Counted from the stretch's first letter, positions 51,840-60,718 are shown. The stretch is DNA of 64,000 nt from UBA1732 sp045114235 (GCA_045114235.1 JBGUKB010000068.1:1-64000), one strand, 5' to 3'. Notes: a model not told the origin generated them from the sequence alone. Made by a program: numbers and translations.

Positions 51840-51886
51840 GGAGGACAAGTCCTCCACTGCAATAGTGCCGTGCTGCGCTACGGCAC
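51840..51886 (+). repeat. Double-hairpin repeat, copy 2
   Basis: GGAGGACAAGTCCTCC (51840-51855, identical to copy 1), linker ACTGCAATA, then GTGCCGT-GCTGCGCT-ACGGCAC (51865-51886). The second stem differs in sequence from copy 1 but keeps pairing, a compensatory pattern. Confidence 0.85.
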
Positions 51887-51925
51887 GGGGAAATACGTTT
51901 TGTCTTTCCGATCTCCGATCGCCTG

Positions 51926-51960
51926 AAAAAAAGCCCTCCGGTCATGGAAGAGCGAAGGGC
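51926..51960 (-). terminator. Rho-independent terminator of hppA
   Basis: Read on the minus strand, GCCCTTC (51954-51960) pairs with GGAGGGC (51933-51939, one G-T pair), followed by TTTTTTTC. It lies 36 bp after the hppA stop. Confidence 0.8.
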
Positions 51961-51995
51961 AAAAAGGGAAACAAATCCGGAAACCGGATCGTGTC

Positions 51996-54278
51996 TTATT
52001 TCTGGATAAGGCCGAGCCATTCCTGGATGGCGGGGGCGACCTTGATGAAGAGCGGAGTGAAGACGACCGCGACCATGCTCATGAGCTTCACGAGGATGTT
52101 CAGGGCCGGACCGCTGGTGTCCTTGCAGGGATCGCCGACGGTGTCGCCGATGACGGCCGCGCCGTGAACGGGGTTCTTGGTGCCGTCCGGGAGCTTCTTG
52201 CCGCCGAAATTGCCTTTTTCGATGTGCTTCTTGGCGTTGTCCCACGCGCCGCCGGCGTTGTTCAGCATGCAGGCGAGGGAGAATCCGCAGGTTAGGCCGC
52301 CGATGAGCAGGCCCATGATGCCGGGCACGCCGAGGATCAGGCCGGTGGCGACCGGGATGATGATGGCGAGGAGCGCGGGGAGCATCATCTCGTGCTGGGC
52401 GCCCTTGGTGGAGATCGCCACGCAGCGGGCGTAGTCGGGCTTGCCGGTGCCGTCCATGATGCCGGGGATCGTGCGGAACTGGCGGCGGACCTCCTCGACC
52501 ATGCGTCCGGCGGCGCGTCCGACTGCCTTCATGGTGAGGGCGCAGAAGACGAACGCCATCATGGCTCCGAGGAAGCATCCGCAGAGGAACATCGGGTTCA
52601 TGACGTTGATCTTGAAGAAATCGACGAGGACGGCGAAGTGGTCGGAATCCAGCAGAAGTTTCGCCTTGACCTCCATCGGGAACGCATTGAACTTGCTGCC
52701 CCAGATCTCGATCTCCTGGATCTCGGCGGCGAGCAGCGCCATGGCGGTGAGGGCGGCGGACCCGATGGCGAATCCCTTGCCCGTGGCGGCCGTGGTGTTG
52801 CCGAGCATATCGAGGGCGTCGGTGCGTTCGCGGACGTGCGGCGGGAGCGCGGACATCTCGGCGTTGCCGCCGGCGTTGTCGGCGATGGGGCCGTAGGCGT
52901 CCGTGGCGAGCGTGATGCCGAGCGTGGCGAGCATGCCGACGGCGGCGAACCCGATGCCGTACAGGCCGAAGATCGTGCCCTGCGTGAAGCCGCCCGCGCA
53001 GGCAAACGAACTGATGATCGCGGCGACGGTCGCGACGACCGGGATCGCGGCGGAGAGCATACCGAGGGAAAGGCCGTAGATGATGGTCGGAGCGGGACCC
53101 ATCTGCGCCTGCGCAGCGAGTTCCTTGGTCGGCTTGTATTCGTCGGAGGTGTAATACTCGGTGCTGTAGCCGATCACCACGCCGGCGACCAGGCCGGAGA
53201 CGATCGCGCCGAACACGCCCCAGGTGAGGATGCCGAACCACGCCAGGACGGCGCACGCGACGACGATCAGGACGGAGCTGCCCCAGGTGCCGAGGCGCAG
53301 CGCGCGGAGGAGAGTGCCCATGCTCGCGCCTTCCTTGCAGCGGACCGCGAAGATGCCGATCAGGGACAGCACCACGCCGATGCCCGCGACAATCATCGGG
53401 GCGTTCACGTAGGCGACCGTGGTCTTCATCGCGGCGGGGATGGCGGCGCCGAGGGCGGCGGTGGAGAGGATGGAGCCGCAATAGGATTCGTAGAGGTCCG
53501 CGCCCATGCCCGCGACGTCGCCGACGTTGTCGCCGACGTTGTCCGCGATGGTGGCGGGGTTGCGCGGGTCGTCCTCGGGAATGCCCGCCTCGACCTTGCC
53601 GACAAGGTCGGCGCCGACGTCAGCCGCCTTCGTGTAGATGCCGCCGCCGACGCGAGCAAAGAGCGCCTGCGTGGAAGCGCCCATGCCGAACGTCAGCATG
53701 GTGGTCGTGATCTCGACGAACTTGTGCGCGGCGTCGAATCCGGGCGCGACGAGCGGGAGACCGAGGAACGAAAGGCCCTGCGCCATGTGCTCGGGCGTGT
53801 AGACCAGGCGGTCAAGAATGAAATACCACACGGTGATGTCGAACAGGCCGAACCCGACCACGGCGAGTCCCATGACCGCGCCGGACCGGAACGCGACCTG
53901 AAGGCCGCGGTTCAGGCTTTCGCTCGCGCCCTGCGCCGTACGGCTGGACGCGCAGGTGGCCGTCTTCATGCCCACGAAGCCGCAGAGGCCGGAGTAGAAG
54001 CCGCCGGTCAGAAATGCGACCGGGACGAAGGGGTTCTGGAGTTTCAGGACCGCCAGAATCGCGAAGATCACGAAGAGGACGGCGAAGACGATGCCGACGC
54101 GCGAATACTGCTGTTTCAGGTACGCCATCGCGCCGTCGCGCACATATCCGGCGATCTCCTCCATGCGTTCGTTGCCCGTGCCGGCACGTTTCATCAGGAT
54201 GTAGCACAAAATGGCGGAGAGAAGAGCGACGATGGCACAAATGGGAGCGATCCACCAGATGGACGTAGATCCGAACAT
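51996..54278 (-). CDS. hppA: Membrane-bound proton/sodium-pumping pyrophosphatase
   Basis: A 760-aa ion-translocating PPase with about sixteen membrane spans. The PPi-binding signature DNVGDNVGDVAGMGADLYE is intact, as are ATDAYGPIADNAGGNAEM and the late VIGDTVGDPCKDTSGPALNI. The K+-dependence site reads GNTTAATGKGFAIGSAAL with Ala rather than Lys, the K+-dependent type. Whether it pumps H+ or Na+ cannot be decided by eye. It harvests energy from PPi and complements the PPi-dependent phosphofructokinase. Confidence 0.95.
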   Translation of the reverse strand: MFGSTSIWWIAPICAIVALLSAILCYILMKRAGTGNERMEEIAGYVRDGAMAYLKQQYSRVGIVFAVLFVIFAILAVLKLQNPFVPVAFLTGGFYSGLCGFVGMKTATCASSRTAQGASESLNRGLQVAFRSGAVMGLAVVGFGLFDITVWYFILDRLVYTPEHMAQGLSFLGLPLVAPGFDAAHKFVEITTTMLTFGMGASTQALFARVGGGIYTKAADVGADLVGKVEAGIPEDDPRNPATIADNVGDNVGDVAGMGADLYESYCGSILSTAALGAAIPAAMKTTVAYVNAPMIVAGIGVVLSLIGIFAVRCKEGASMGTLLRALRLGTWGSSVLIVVACAVLAWFGILTWGVFGAIVSGLVAGVVIGYSTEYYTSDEYKPTKELAAQAQMGPAPTIIYGLSLGMLSAAIPVVATVAAIISSFACAGGFTQGTIFGLYGIGFAAVGMLATLGITLATDAYGPIADNAGGNAEMSALPPHVRERTDALDMLGNTTAATGKGFAIGSAALTAMALLAAEIQEIEIWGSKFNAFPMEVKAKLLLDSDHFAVLVDFFKINVMNPMFLCGCFLGAMMAFVFCALTMKAVGRAAGRMVEEVRRQFRTIPGIMDGTGKPDYARCVAISTKGAQHEMMLPALLAIIIPVATGLILGVPGIMGLLIGGLTCGFSLACMLNNAGGAWDNAKKHIEKGNFGGKKLPDGTKNPVHGAAVIGDTVGDPCKDTSGPALNILVKLMSMVAVVFTPLFIKVAPAIQEWLGLIQK

Positions 54279-54324
54279 AAGAACAACCTCCGGATATTAA
54301 GTTAAAAAATATTTTATGCTATTT

Positions 54325-54353
54325 AAAATACACCGCATGAGGAGTTTTTTCAA
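54325..54353 (-). promoter_or_regulatory. Promoter of hppA
   Basis: On the minus strand, TTGAAA (54348-54353, preceded by GC), a 17-bp spacer and TATTTT (54325-54330), about 47 bp before the start. Confidence 0.6.
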
Positions 54354-54391
54354 GCGGAAACACACGGAGAAAAAGAGATTTGCATGGTCTC

Positions 54392-54437
54392 ATGCCCGAG
54401 CGAAGCCGGGCATTACCGCAGTGGAGGCTCCGCCTCC
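54392..54437 (-). repeat. Double-hairpin repeat, copy 3 (contains the GT2 stop codon)
   Basis: On the minus strand, GGAGGC-GGA-GCCTCC (54423-54437), linker ACTGCGGTA, then ATGCCCG-GCTTCGCT-CGGGCAT (54392-54413). The TAA stop of the GT2 gene (54413-54415) falls in the linker/second stem, so the repeat encodes the last residues EAEPPLR. Confidence 0.85.
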
Positions 54438-55348
54438 TTCGGAACGAGCGGGACCGGGGAGTCCTTCTTGTGGAAGAAGTCCTGTTGGAATGCGTATTTT
54501 TCGCCGCGGTAACAGCTCATGCGCTGCGTCCAGCGGTAGCGGAGACCTTTGAAGTAATAGCCGAGTTCATGATGGCGGCAAAGATAGAGAATGTCGCGGG
54601 CGGCTTCGGCAGCGAAACCGACGAACGCACGGCAGAAACACGGCTTCGCGCCGTAGAGCATGCCGTTCGCAATCCCTTCGTTGTAGAACCGTTTCCGAAG
54701 GATTTTCGGCGTATAATTGTGCGAATGGACGACTGCGGCGTTTTTCTCGTAGACGATTCTCAACCCGGATTCGCGGATGCGGAACGCCCAGTCGATATCC
54801 TCCGAATACTGGAACGCCGGATTGAACCGGATCCGACGTGCGACGTCCGCGCGGACCGCGGAGAAGACCAGCGAGAACATGAACCCCCAGGTGGCCGCAA
54901 CCGTGCCGTCGCCGAATGCGCGTTCATAGTCCTTGCGCACCAAAGGCAGGGCGTCCGCGCGCGGGAGCTGGTTGCCGTAGACCGCGCCGACGCCGGGATC
55001 ATGGAGCGGGGCGACGATGCGCTCGACGGCGTCGCGGCTGCACGGGACGGCGTCGGAATTGTTGAAGACGATGTATTTGCCGTGCGCTGCGTCGACCGCG
55101 CGGTTCAGGACGCGGGGCGGATTGTACGGCTGGCCGTCCCACGGGACGACCGTGACGGACGGAAACAACGCGGCAGCTTCCAGCGTGCCGTCGGTGGAAT
55201 TATCGTCGAAGAGCAGGATCTCCATGCGGTCGGCGACGGTCTGCTCGCAGAGCATGGCGAGCGTATCGCGGATGAAGTCGCGGTCGTTGTGGGAACGCAC
55301 CACGACGGTGATCTCGGGCGGACAACTGGTCGGTGTTTCCGCGGGCAT
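54413..55348 (-). CDS. Glycosyltransferase family 2 (rhamnosyltransferase-like)
   Basis: A 311-aa GT-A enzyme. Motifs: VVVRSHNDRDFIRDTL near the N-terminus, FDDNSTDGTLEAA, the DxD-like NNSDAVPC and SEDIDWAFRIRESG acceptor motif. It probably adds a deoxyhexose or hexose to a surface glycan. It is 6 bases downstream of the phosphodiesterase gene. The C-terminal seven residues come from the double-hairpin repeat. Confidence 0.88.
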   Translation of the reverse strand: MPAETPTSCPPEITVVVRSHNDRDFIRDTLAMLCEQTVADRMEILLFDDNSTDGTLEAAALFPSVTVVPWDGQPYNPPRVLNRAVDAAHGKYIVFNNSDAVPCSRDAVERIVAPLHDPGVGAVYGNQLPRADALPLVRKDYERAFGDGTVAATWGFMFSLVFSAVRADVARRIRFNPAFQYSEDIDWAFRIRESGLRIVYEKNAAVVHSHNYTPKILRKRFYNEGIANGMLYGAKPCFCRAFVGFAAEAARDILYLCRHHELGYYFKGLRYRWTQRMSCYRGEKYAFQQDFFHKKDSPVPLVPKEAEPPLR

Positions 55349-55354
55349 GGGAGG

Positions 55355-56521
55355 TCACGCTCCGGCGGTTTTCAGTTCGAAAGCGCCCTGTTTCATCAGG
55401 CGGAAGAAATCGGCGATCTCGCGCGGATGTTCGGAGAGCTCGTTCACGGAGAGGATGCAGGCCGTGGAATCGCGGTCGTCGGGCGAGAATCCGTGCATGC
55501 CGGGGATGGGCTTGTTGCCCATGTCGCTCGGGACCAGCTGGATGCCGGGATCGAGCAGGAATATTTCGTCGCCGTAGCTGGCATCGGCGAAATCGACGTG
55601 GAGCGCGGTCTTTTCCTCCGGCGTGAGCCAGTGGCCGGGCGCGTCGGCGACGGCATCCATGACCGGCTTGCGCGCATCGGGGTTCGGGAACCACACGCGG
55701 AGCATGGTGGAATCGTAGGCAGCGATGTAATCCTGCCCGAACTTGAGCGGAAGCGCTTCGAGTTTGGACTTGATGTCGGTCTCGCCCTTCAGCGGCGTCA
55801 TGCCGTGGTCGGAGAAGATGCAGAAGTCGACGCGGCGGAAATGGGCCCGCGCGGTCTCAAGCAGGCCGCGGACCTTGCCGGAGAACGCCTCAAGATGCTT
55901 CGCCACGACTTCGGGCTCGTGCACGTGGAAATGCAGCATGCTGTCCAGTCCGGCCGTGTAGACGAAGAAGAACTCCGTCTTCTCCTCCTCCAGCAGCTTC
56001 TTCGCGGCGGCAATGTTCTGGTCGTCGTTCAGATGCCAGTTCGAGATGTGGAACGGCACGCCGGATTCGGTCAGGACGTCCCGGAGGTTTTTCACGGGCG
56101 CCAGGCCGTGCGGCGCGAAAATGTCCTGTTTCTCGCAGTAGTCGAAGAATGGCAGGCGGGCGTACGGCACGCGGTAGAGGTTGAAGTAGCCCGTGAATTT
56201 TTTCCGGCGCGCCAGCCAGAGGCTCACGCGGTGGCGGATGCGGTGGTTGTCGAAGATGACGGACGGATGCAGGAAGGGATGCAGGAACCGGAAAAAGGAG
56301 AACGGGGATTCCGCTCCCTTCGGACGGTAGAAAAAGCTGAAATGGCCGTGTTTCGTGGGCGGTTCGCCGGTCAGGATCGTGGGGACGCATGTCGAAGAAT
56401 AGCCGAACTGCGTACGGACGGGAAGCCGGACCGGGAATTCATCCATCATAAAGCGGTAGCGCTGGACGATCTCGTACCCGAGCGCGTCGCTGAACATAAA
56501 AATCTTAACACGGTCCTTCAA
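55355..56521 (-). CDS. Alkaline phosphatase superfamily phosphodiesterase
   Basis: A 388-aa cytoplasmic-looking protein (no signal peptide) of the nucleotide pyrophosphatase/phosphodiesterase type. Metal and nucleophile sites: D12, YSSTCVPTILTGEPP (41-55, nucleophile S/T before P), AGLDSMLH, FSDHGM and GMHGF. The substrate is unknown; its place between a nucleotidyltransferase and a GT2 suggests work on a sugar phosphate or phospholipid-linked intermediate. Confidence 0.85.
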   Translation of the reverse strand: MKDRVKIFMFSDALGYEIVQRYRFMMDEFPVRLPVRTQFGYSSTCVPTILTGEPPTKHGHFSFFYRPKGAESPFSFFRFLHPFLHPSVIFDNHRIRHRVSLWLARRKKFTGYFNLYRVPYARLPFFDYCEKQDIFAPHGLAPVKNLRDVLTESGVPFHISNWHLNDDQNIAAAKKLLEEEKTEFFFVYTAGLDSMLHFHVHEPEVVAKHLEAFSGKVRGLLETARAHFRRVDFCIFSDHGMTPLKGETDIKSKLEALPLKFGQDYIAAYDSTMLRVWFPNPDARKPVMDAVADAPGHWLTPEEKTALHVDFADASYGDEIFLLDPGIQLVPSDMGNKPIPGMHGFSPDDRDSTACILSVNELSEHPREIADFFRLMKQGAFELKTAGA

Positions 56522-56558
56522 GGCTTTGTCTCCGGAAACAGAATAACAGGATATAATA

Positions 56559-56587
56559 ATTTAGCACGAAAATATAGTATTTTCAAG
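56559..56587 (-). promoter_or_regulatory. Promoter of the phosphodiesterase-GT2 pair
   Basis: On the minus strand, TTGAAA (56582-56587, preceded by GC), a 17-bp spacer and TAAATT (56559-56564), 38 bp before the start. Confidence 0.6.
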
Positions 56588-56598
56588 CCAAAAAAGGA

Positions 56599-57606
56599 TT
56601 AATTATACCGTTTCCAGAGCCGGATAAACGTGTCGGTTTCGTGTTCAGGATCTTCCAGGCAGGTCGTCAGCAGGCGCAGGAGCTTCACGCGCGGATGCAC
56701 GGCCAGCGGAGAGAGGAGTTCCGGCAGGACCGGAGCGCTGAGGATCGAGAGGATCATGGACTTCAGGGAACGCGGCCCGGCGTCCGCGATGCGGCAGGCG
56801 GAGAAATGCGCGTCGGCGGAGGCGATATGACGGGTGATCTCCGTTGCAACAAGCGTTATGGTACGTTCCCAGCAGTCCAGATGATACGCGTAGTCCGGCT
56901 CCCTGCCCGTGCCGGGGGCGTATTTGAACGCAAGCGCGTCTTCGTATGCGGGGACCAGCCAGGACGCCTCATGATACTTGCGGAGCGCTTCGAGGCGTTC
57001 CGTCCCGGTCCTGCGGTAGTCGTGATGCACGACCAGGATCGCATCGCCGCAGCCCAGCGCGGCCTTGTGAATGTTGCGCCGGACGAAATCCGCCTCGTTC
57101 GGGTCGGACGCGCGCTGACGGGCGAAAAGCAGCCCCGCGCCGCGGTTGAGGAGGAGACGGGCGGCCTCGGTCCAGGGGAGTTCGGAGAACGGACGGCGGG
57201 GCGCGTCGTCGAAGATGTGTTCATCGCCGAAGATGATGCGGCATCCGGCGAAAAGCTCCTGGATCATCAGGGTGTGGGCGTCTTTGTACAGTGCCTTCAG
57301 GGATTTGACGCAGCAGAAATCGATGTCGATGGCGAGCTTGCCGCGCCATTCCGAAGAAATGGAATTCAGCAGGTCGTGAAGGCCCGGAGACGGCTTCTGT
57401 CCGTTCATCACCACGAAGAAATCCAAGTCGTTGTACGGCATGCCGTCGGGCGTGGCACCCCCCTCGCCCCGTCCGTAGCCGCCGCCGAGCGCGACGGCGC
57501 GGATCGCGGAGGATTCCGGCGAGGCGGCAAGGGAAGCCCGGATGCCGTCGATGGCGTCCTGGATATGGCGTTCAACACGGGGGTCTGCGGATTTGGAGTA
57601 GGACAT
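56599..57606 (-). CDS. Nucleotidyltransferase-fold protein
   Basis: A 335-aa protein with a Pol-beta-type nucleotidyltransferase signature: GGGYGRGEGG (41-50) then YNDLDFFV with D60 and D62 as metal ligands, and a further IDIDFC acidic strand near residue 96. The rest is helical. The family is unassigned to a substrate. It follows waaP by 25 bases and may modify LPS or its precursors. Confidence 0.8.
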   Translation of the reverse strand: MSYSKSADPRVERHIQDAIDGIRASLAASPESSAIRAVALGGGYGRGEGGATPDGMPYNDLDFFVVMNGQKPSPGLHDLLNSISSEWRGKLAIDIDFCCVKSLKALYKDAHTLMIQELFAGCRIIFGDEHIFDDAPRRPFSELPWTEAARLLLNRGAGLLFARQRASDPNEADFVRRNIHKAALGCGDAILVVHHDYRRTGTERLEALRKYHEASWLVPAYEDALAFKYAPGTGREPDYAYHLDCWERTITLVATEITRHIASADAHFSACRIADAGPRSLKSMILSILSAPVLPELLSPLAVHPRVKLLRLLTTCLEDPEHETDTFIRLWKRYN

Positions 57607-57631
57607 GGTCGGAAAAATGGGGTGGTTGAAA

Positions 57632-58444
57632 TCAGTTGCCGGAACATTCGGCGGGGAGACCAGGTTCGCGGCCGAATTCCTTGCGGTAGAGCTTGACCGC
57701 GGTCCGGAGGACGTCCGGCCAGATCTTCGCGTCCAGAACGCCCGCGCGGGGCGTGTACGCGGCGATGAAGCGGAGGGCGTCGCGCCGGGAAAGCCCGAGG
57801 TCCATGGCGGAGAAGAAGATCCCGGCCAGGTCCTTGACGCGGTAGCGGCGGCGGATGCGCGAACGCAACTGCGCCCGGTGGAGGTCGATCACGTGAAGCT
57901 TGATGCGTTTCTCCTGAAGCGAGGCGGGATCCAGCAGGAAATGGCAGATGTAGCAGTCGCGGTGGTTCAGGCCGCTGCCGTGCATCCGGGCGATAGTCAC
58001 GGCAAGTGCGCGGATAATGCGGTTCTTGAGCGCGGATGGCGGCGGGTTCGTCTTCCAGTCGCGGCAGAAATCCTCCAGGGAAATCATGCCGACGAGGTCC
58101 TCGGTCACCAGGAAGGATTCCATGGCGGCGGGATTGACGCCGCGGATGCCGAAGGCGCAGGCGGTCATGGTGGGGACGCCGAGCTTGTTCAGCAGGGAAA
58201 TGGCGAGGTATTCGTTGGCGGACCCGATCACGGGAAGCTTGAACTGGAGCAGGTTCTTCCATATCTCGCGCCAGCCGACCGGGCCGTGGAGTTTGATGAA
58301 GTAGGATCTGCCGTCCATGCTGAAGCGCATGGTCTTGCGGTTCTTGACGTCGCGGAAGACCTCGCCTGTCACGGAAAACGCGCTGGCGAACGGGTCCTTG
58401 CCCCAGGCTTTCTGAAACGTGTCGTTGAAGTAAAACTTTTCCAC
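57632..58444 (-). CDS. waaP: LPS core heptose(I) kinase WaaP/RfaP
   Basis: A 270-aa kinase. The WaaP signatures are nearly verbatim: YFIKLHGPVGWREIWKNLL (48-66, K51), VPTMTACAFG, NHRDCYICHFLL (160-171, catalytic D163) and VIDLHRAQ (D187). It phosphorylates HepI of the LPS inner core, important for outer-membrane stability. A GTG start at 58444 is inferred: GAGG lies 5 bases upstream, it falls 12 bases after the preceding stop, and it gives the usual length. Confidence 0.92.
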   Translation of the reverse strand: MEKFYFNDTFQKAWGKDPFASAFSVTGEVFRDVKNRKTMRFSMDGRSYFIKLHGPVGWREIWKNLLQFKLPVIGSANEYLAISLLNKLGVPTMTACAFGIRGVNPAAMESFLVTEDLVGMISLEDFCRDWKTNPPPSALKNRIIRALAVTIARMHGSGLNHRDCYICHFLLDPASLQEKRIKLHVIDLHRAQLRSRIRRRYRVKDLAGIFFSAMDLGLSRRDALRFIAAYTPRAGVLDAKIWPDVLRTAVKLYRKEFGREPGLPAECSGN

Positions 58445-58458
58445 GGGGACCTCGAATC

Positions 58459-58992
58459 TTACGGCAGGTTGGGCCGGACAGTCACGTTGCCCTTGGAATC
58501 CGTCATGTAGACGGGCGCCTCGTCCGGGGGCTGTTCGGCAGGATCGGTGGCGGCTTCCTCCGGCGTGCCGGTCGCACGTATCATGACCTCGAAATACTTC
58601 TCCGGGTCCGTCTTTTCCCAGCTGCTTTTGTACTCCATCGCGATGCCGCAGACGCCGGGGCCGATGACTCGGTAGGCAAAATAATGCGTGCCTTCCCGTC
58701 CCTCTACGGGCCGCAACCGGCGCGTGCCGTCCGGGTCGGGATCGGATTCGTAGCGCTCGCCCTTTTCGGCGAGGACCCGCACGCTGCCCGCGCCGTGGCG
58801 GGAATACCAGTCGTATCCGGCCTTGCCGTTCGAAGCCAGCGCCACCACGATGGTGTCGCCGACGCACAGGTCAAGCGTCCTGCCGGAATCCGAGTTCGTG
58901 AGCAGGATCTGCTGCGGGGACCGGCAGGAGACCGTGAGGCAGGCGGCGAGGGCCGCGAGGAAAAAACTGATCGTGAACCGGAAATGCGTCAT
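58459..58992 (-). CDS. Chagasin/I42-like protease-inhibitor lipoprotein
   Basis: A 177-aa protein with a lipoprotein signal (1-22, TVSC, Cys23). The mature domain matches the I42 family of cysteine-protease inhibitors: LDLCVGDTIVVALASNGKAGYDWYSR, where the NPTTGY loop of chagasin reads NGKAGY, then HYFAYRVIGPGVCGIAMEYKSSW. A Pro/Glu-rich tail follows. It would sit in the periplasm or outer membrane and guard against self or host cysteine proteases. It is the first gene of the waaP unit. Confidence 0.8.
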   Translation of the reverse strand: MTHFRFTISFFLAALAACLTVSCRSPQQILLTNSDSGRTLDLCVGDTIVVALASNGKAGYDWYSRHGAGSVRVLAEKGERYESDPDPDGTRRLRPVEGREGTHYFAYRVIGPGVCGIAMEYKSSWEKTDPEKYFEVMIRATGTPEEAATDPAEQPPDEAPVYMTDSKGNVTVRPNLP

Positions 58993-59024
58993 GGCCTGAG
59001 GCGGAATTGAGTTCAGTTGGCACG

Positions 59025-59050
59025 AAAAAAACGGGACGCCGCCCCGGCGG
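59025..59050 (-). terminator. Probable terminator of hcp
   Basis: On the minus strand, a CCGCC/GGCGG hairpin (59039-59050), then CGTCCCG and TTTTTTT (59025-59031). The gap between stem and T tract is long, so the structure may be more complex. Confidence 0.5.
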
Positions 59051-59085
59051 GATGGCCCGAACCGGAGCGGAGAAACGGATGCGGC

Positions 59086-60657
59086 TCAGTTGCCCGCCAT
59101 CATGTCCGCGGCGTCGGCCTCGGCGGTGGTGACGGGCTTCACGCCGTAGTCGCGCGTGAGGACTTCGAGGATGCCGGGGGAGAAGAACGCGGGGAACGTC
59201 GGGCCGAGGCGGATGTTCTTGAAGCCGAGCGTGAGCAGCGCCAGGAAGACCGCGATCGTCTTCTGTTCGTACCAGGAGAGCACGAAGGAGACGGGGAGCT
59301 TGTCGAGCGTGCGGATGCCGAGGGCGTTCTGGAGTTCGAGCGCGATGCGGATGATGGAGTAGGCGTCGTTGATCTGCCCGATGTCCATGATGCGCGGGAT
59401 GCCGGTGATCTTGCCGAGGTCGAGGTTCAGGAAACGGTACTTCGCGCCGCCCGCGGTCAGGATGACGGTGTCGGGCGGGAGCGCCTTCGCCAGCTCGGTG
59501 AAATATGCGCGGCGTTCATCACGTCCGTCCTCGCCCGCGATCACGATGAAGCGGCGGATGGTGCCGTTTTCGATGTAGTGCGCGATCTGGGAGATCACGG
59601 AGCAGACCTGATGGTGTCCGAAGCCGCCGGTGAGGACGACGGAATCGGTGTCGAGCGGCGTGGGGGCGGGGAGCGTCTTGGCGAGGCGGATGACCTCGGA
59701 GAAATCCTTCTGCATGCCGATGTGGCGGTGCGTGATGTGGGGCGTGCCCTTGCAGCCCGCCATGCCGGTGGTGAAGATGCGCCCGCGGTAGGCGTCCTGC
59801 ACCGGGGTGATGCAGTTCGAGTTGACGATAACGGGTCCGTTGAACGAGGCGAAGTCCTGCGTCTGGGTCCACCAGGAGCCGCCGTAGTTGCCCTTCAGGT
59901 GCGGGAACCTACGGAATCCGGGATAGGTGTTGGCGGGAAGCATGTCGCCGTGCGTGTAGACGTCAACGTCGGCGTGCTCGGTCTGGATCAGGAGCTCCTC
60001 GAGGTCCTTCAGGTCCTGCCCGGACATCAGGATGCCGGGGTTCTGTCCGGCTTTCCAGGAGACATGGCAGATCGCCGGGGAGCCGTAGGTCTCGGTGTTG
60101 GCTTCGTCCAGCAGCGCCATGGCGACGGAGGCGATGCGTCCGCACTCGACGATCAGCAGGGCGAGGCGTTCGTGCGGAGTGTCGGGCTTGGCCGTGGCGG
60201 ACAGCGCCTTGATGATGAAGTTGTAGACGGCGTTGTCCTCGTAGCCGAGGGCAAGCGCGTGAAACGCGAAGGCGCAGACGCCCTTCAGTCCGTACAGGAG
60301 GAAATCGCGGTAGCTGCGCTCCTCCGGGTCCCCGGAGGAAAGGGCGGAAGGATCCACCTGGATGTCGGAATCGAGCGTGCGGAGGGCGCGTTTCGCCTCG
60401 TCGATGAGGGAATAGATGCGGTCGGGGTTGAAATTGGTATCGGTGAGCGTGGCGGACATGGCGCGCACGATGAAGCGGCTGAACTCGCGCGTAACGTTGG
60501 TGCGGCCTTCCAGGGTCAGGGCGACGGCCTTGAGCTCGGCGATGAGGCGGTCCTGAAGATTGGCGGTCTCGGACGTTTCGCCGCAGCGGCCGCCGGTCGT
60601 GCAGCCTTTGTTGCCGAAAGCCTCCTGGCACTGGTTGCAGAACATGGATCCTTCCAT
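59086..60657 (-). CDS. hcp: Hybrid-cluster protein (hydroxylamine reductase)
   Basis: A 523-aa Hcp. The N-terminal cluster cysteines C7, C10, C19 and C25 (CxxC-x8-C-x5-C) match the Desulfovibrio-type class I proteins of strict anaerobes. The hybrid-cluster ligands lie in THGDMLPANTYPG, NSNCITPV, GMAGCKGTPH and later segments. It reduces hydroxylamine in vitro and acts as an NO reductase in nitrosative stress. No hcr reductase is adjacent. The start at 60657 (MEGSMFC) follows AAGGAG; a second ATG at 60645 (MFC) follows GGAAGG and is possible. Confidence 0.95.
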   Translation of the reverse strand: MEGSMFCNQCQEAFGNKGCTTGGRCGETSETANLQDRLIAELKAVALTLEGRTNVTREFSRFIVRAMSATLTDTNFNPDRIYSLIDEAKRALRTLDSDIQVDPSALSSGDPEERSYRDFLLYGLKGVCAFAFHALALGYEDNAVYNFIIKALSATAKPDTPHERLALLIVECGRIASVAMALLDEANTETYGSPAICHVSWKAGQNPGILMSGQDLKDLEELLIQTEHADVDVYTHGDMLPANTYPGFRRFPHLKGNYGGSWWTQTQDFASFNGPVIVNSNCITPVQDAYRGRIFTTGMAGCKGTPHITHRHIGMQKDFSEVIRLAKTLPAPTPLDTDSVVLTGGFGHHQVCSVISQIAHYIENGTIRRFIVIAGEDGRDERRAYFTELAKALPPDTVILTAGGAKYRFLNLDLGKITGIPRIMDIGQINDAYSIIRIALELQNALGIRTLDKLPVSFVLSWYEQKTIAVFLALLTLGFKNIRLGPTFPAFFSPGILEVLTRDYGVKPVTTAEADAADMMAGN

Positions 60658-60718
60658 CTGGATTTTCTCCTTTATAGAAATTGATGTTTGTTTTCGGAAA
60701 ATGGGAAATCCCGGATGT

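Noticed and set aside
47177..57606. Reading the two nucleotidyltransferase-like proteins (47177 and 56599) as MNT/HEPN toxin-antitoxin components
   Set aside because: Both are much larger than MNT antitoxins and no HEPN partner is adjacent.
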